Assembly (NCBI RefSeq): GCF_025215495.1
Contig: NZ_CP104302.1
Span: 3,844,001-3,908,000 of the forward strand
Source: Mycolicibacterium brumae
GTDB taxonomy: Bacteria; Actinomycetota; Actinomycetes; Mycobacteriales; Mycobacteriaceae
DNA length: 64,000 bases
Direction: 5' to 3'
Below are positions 62,387 to 64,000 of the stretch, piece after piece (the first letter of the stretch is position 1; each line of letters opens with the position of its first letter). The notes below the pieces were generated by a model. It had not been told where the DNA came from. It saw only the letters and a program-made list of their open reading frames with translations, and searched no databases. Both the position numbers and the translations under genes were made by a program.

Positions 62387-62819
62387 AATTCCGGAACGCT
62401 TCAGCTGCCAGCCTGCGCTGGCCAGCTGGGCACGCGCCGCAGCCGCAACGTTGCGACAACGCTGGCCGGATGCCGATATCGACCCCACAGCCCTGCCCGC
62501 GTACACCACCCGCTAGCGGGTTCCGTCCGGTTCCTCCGCAGGTGCATAGGCGCGTCTCATTCCGACCTCAAACTTGAAATCCATCTGAGTCAGCCGTGAG
62601 CTTTTGAAGCCGAGCGTGAGAACCTACAATGTAGGATCTCGGGCTCCATGTCCTGAGCCGAAGTGCTGAACTGCGGCGATGAGCGTTGTCTCAGGTGGTG
62701 TCACCTGGGATTGTCTCAAGTTAGTGGCATTTCCTCGGCGCTACTGAGCAAAAACGCTCCGTGGGAGGCAGTTGGCTCTGTAGCGCCAGTGCGAACACAC
62801 TGCGGCACCTGCCCGGCAC
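62387..62819. other. 433-bp non-coding stretch after the IS
   Basis: No gene is recognised. It contains GTGAGAACCTAC at 62608-62619 (inverse of a segment at about 59674) and TTGTCTCA at 62686-62693 and 62711-62718 (25-bp period). These match the motif pair before the phosphotransferase gene. Otherwise no structure is evident. Confidence 0.6.
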
Positions 62820-64000
62820 CTAACACTCGCCGGAGTGAATGATTCCGACTGCGGCGCACTCTGTGCACGCATCCCCTGCCGATACCTGCTGTCGGCTCTC
62901 TACCGGGTGCTGCCGAGGCTTGCCTTTCCCATACTGGAAAGCCCTCGTGTTCAGTGGCTCGAAACTCACCTCTGAATTGATCTCTTTGAGCCTCCGCAAC
63001 TGCGCCTTCACGTGGCTGTCAAGGTTCACCGACCGGGGGTGGTTAAGCATCTCGCGGTAGGCATAGGAGTTCCTCTTCGCCGCTGACTTCGTCGTCGGGA
63101 GGGTGCCCGTCAGCAACGCGTCGAGGCTGCTCAGAAAGCCGCGGGTCGTGCCGAGGCTTACCTCCCTTTCGGCCGCAATCTCCGCGGCACCGAGACCTCG
63201 CTCACGAAGCTGGAAGGTCGCACCGTGCGAAAGACCATCACCGCTTCGCCGGAGGATGTCTTCCATCTCGGTGCGCAACTCGGAGGTCAACGGGCCGTTC
63301 GGCGGCACCGCGCCAACAGTCGTAGCATAACTCGTCTGTTCCACGCTCCGGCCCTCCTCGCTTATTTCGTCCGGCTCTGAGGCGGGGATCTGATTCACCC
63401 CCGGCATCGAGTTCTCCGCACGGTGCAAGCGGCATACGACACCGGCGTGGTCACTTAGCCGGCCGAGGTGATCTGACGCAGGCCAGTCGGCCGCGACATC
63501 CAGCCCAAGTCGCCGGTTGGTGCCAATGTGATCGATGTGGGGCCCGTTCGGAAACCCACCCGCGGTATGGATTGTCCAGTCTGCGAAGACACTGCTGAGC
63601 CTGTCGGCGACGCGTATCGGTTGGCGCTCGCGGGGGATTCGTTGATTGAAATCGCCGGCGACAACCGTAGGAATCCCATCGTCGAGTGACGGGAGGATCC
63701 GCTCAAGGCGATCGAGGTAGTCCAAGTGTTCTGACCAGGGTTGGGCATCGCAGCGCCCGGTCCGGACGTGCGCATCCCGCCATGGAATACACACTCCGAC
63801 AACACGTATCGGCCCACCCGGCAACACTGCGGTTGCGACCACCAGCCGGCCTCGGGTCGCTCCTTCGGTGCCCATGAACTCCCGGGCGAGCGGATATCGC
63901 GACCAGACGATCACTTTGCGACGGGATTGCTCCAGGGAGTAACCCCAGTCCGGTCCAGCGTCGACGGTATAGCCGCCCCCGGGAAGCAGACCTCGGACAC
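62820..64000 (-). CDS. Endonuclease/exonuclease/phosphatase protein with extra C-terminal region (N-terminus outside window)
   Basis: The frame is open from the window end (VRGLLPGGGYTVDAGPDWGYSL) to the stop at 62820, about 393 residues seen. Up to about residue 190 is the EEP fold: VVAGDFNQRI (Asp/Asn), PHIDHIG, and SDHAGVVCRLH catalytic block. After a linker follow about 150 residues with an HTH-like helix pair (GLGAAEIAAEREVSLGTTRGFLSSLDALL) and a Cys-containing tail (DACTECAAVGIIHSGEC). EEP enzymes cut DNA, RNA or phospholipid; the C-terminal region is not recognised. Confidence 0.82.
   Translation of the reverse strand, partial: VRGLLPGGGYTVDAGPDWGYSLEQSRRKVIVWSRYPLAREFMGTEGATRGRLVVATAVLPGGPIRVVGVCIPWRDAHVRTGRCDAQPWSEHLDYLDRLERILPSLDDGIPTVVAGDFNQRIPRERQPIRVADRLSSVFADWTIHTAGGFPNGPHIDHIGTNRRLGLDVAADWPASDHLGRLSDHAGVVCRLHRAENSMPGVNQIPASEPDEISEEGRSVEQTSYATTVGAVPPNGPLTSELRTEMEDILRRSGDGLSHGATFQLRERGLGAAEIAAEREVSLGTTRGFLSSLDALLTGTLPTTKSAAKRNSYAYREMLNHPRSVNLDSHVKAQLRRLKEINSEVSFEPLNTRAFQYGKGKPRQHPVESRQQVSAGDACTECAAVGIIHSGEC

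Overview
The window is high-GC actinobacterial DNA and most likely comes from a rapidly growing Mycolicibacterium/Mycobacterium. The family-level markers are a mycobacterial Ami1/Rv3717-type amidase, a Culp-type cutinase, a PknH-like sensor kinase, a DUF222/HNH (13E12-type) protein, a YkuD L,D-transpeptidase, a LppW-like lipoprotein, a DinB/mycothiol-transferase protein, an Rv0062-like GH6 cellulase and a rifampin ADP-ribosyltransferase (Arr). Genes are packed tightly, with many ATGA/GTGA overlaps and GTG/TTG starts. No tRNA, rRNA, CRISPR array or prophage was seen.

0-11 kb: a minus-strand operon (hydroxyacid-oxoacid transhydrogenase, hotdog thioesterase, FAD-linked sugar-lactone oxidase cut by the window edge), a COG0523 metallochaperone, a Crp paralog, and secreted or envelope genes (DUF4185, amidase, Ser/Thr kinase, cutinase). 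9.4-17.1 kb: a PucR regulator divergent from mmsA, a class III aminotransferase, an APC permease with a C-terminal USP-like domain, and a universal stress protein. This reads as a catabolic unit for beta-alanine or a related omega-amino acid. A 20-bp perfect inverted repeat lies before the permease. 17-26 kb: a deleted MmyB-type regulator pseudogene, a small secreted protein, an L,D-transpeptidase, a P1B-type metal ATPase with a palindromic operator, a 13E12-type HNH protein behind two DnaA-box-like repeats, GH6, AraC, VOC and rhodanese genes.

26-45 kb: SDR plus GH3 beta-glucosidase, an acyltransferase with TetR, a TetR-MFS efflux operon with operator, a TetR-S9 peptidase pair with a double operator, a two-component system divergent from a serine hydrolase, an SDR followed by a 56-bp tandem repeat, a decayed DUF664 gene, a coiled-coil secreted protein, an MFS transporter, an NmrA/PEP-mutase pair and a LppW-like lipoprotein. 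45-54.5 kb: arr, a TetR/quinone-oxidoreductase pair, and the most unusual locus: two translationally coupled genes, each with an N-terminal Rieske [2Fe-2S] domain, one fused to an FMN/3Fe-4S glutamate-synthase core and the other to a ThDP pyruvate-oxidase-like core. These are followed by an unknown protein, a CPBP protease, a D-serine-dehydratase-like PLP enzyme and a VapBC-type toxin-antitoxin pair.

54.6-64 kb is an accessory, decaying region. It holds a plasmid ORF-3/UPF0158 fusion protein, remnants of toxin-antitoxin genes, a small membrane protein, an RpiB homolog interrupted by an in-frame amber codon, a multiply frameshifted CPBP gene, an intact DinB gene, a phosphotransferase, an IS3-type element with a GGGAAAA slippery site, a flanking pair of TTGTCTCA motifs, and the start-less end of an endonuclease/exonuclease/phosphatase protein with an extra C-terminal region.
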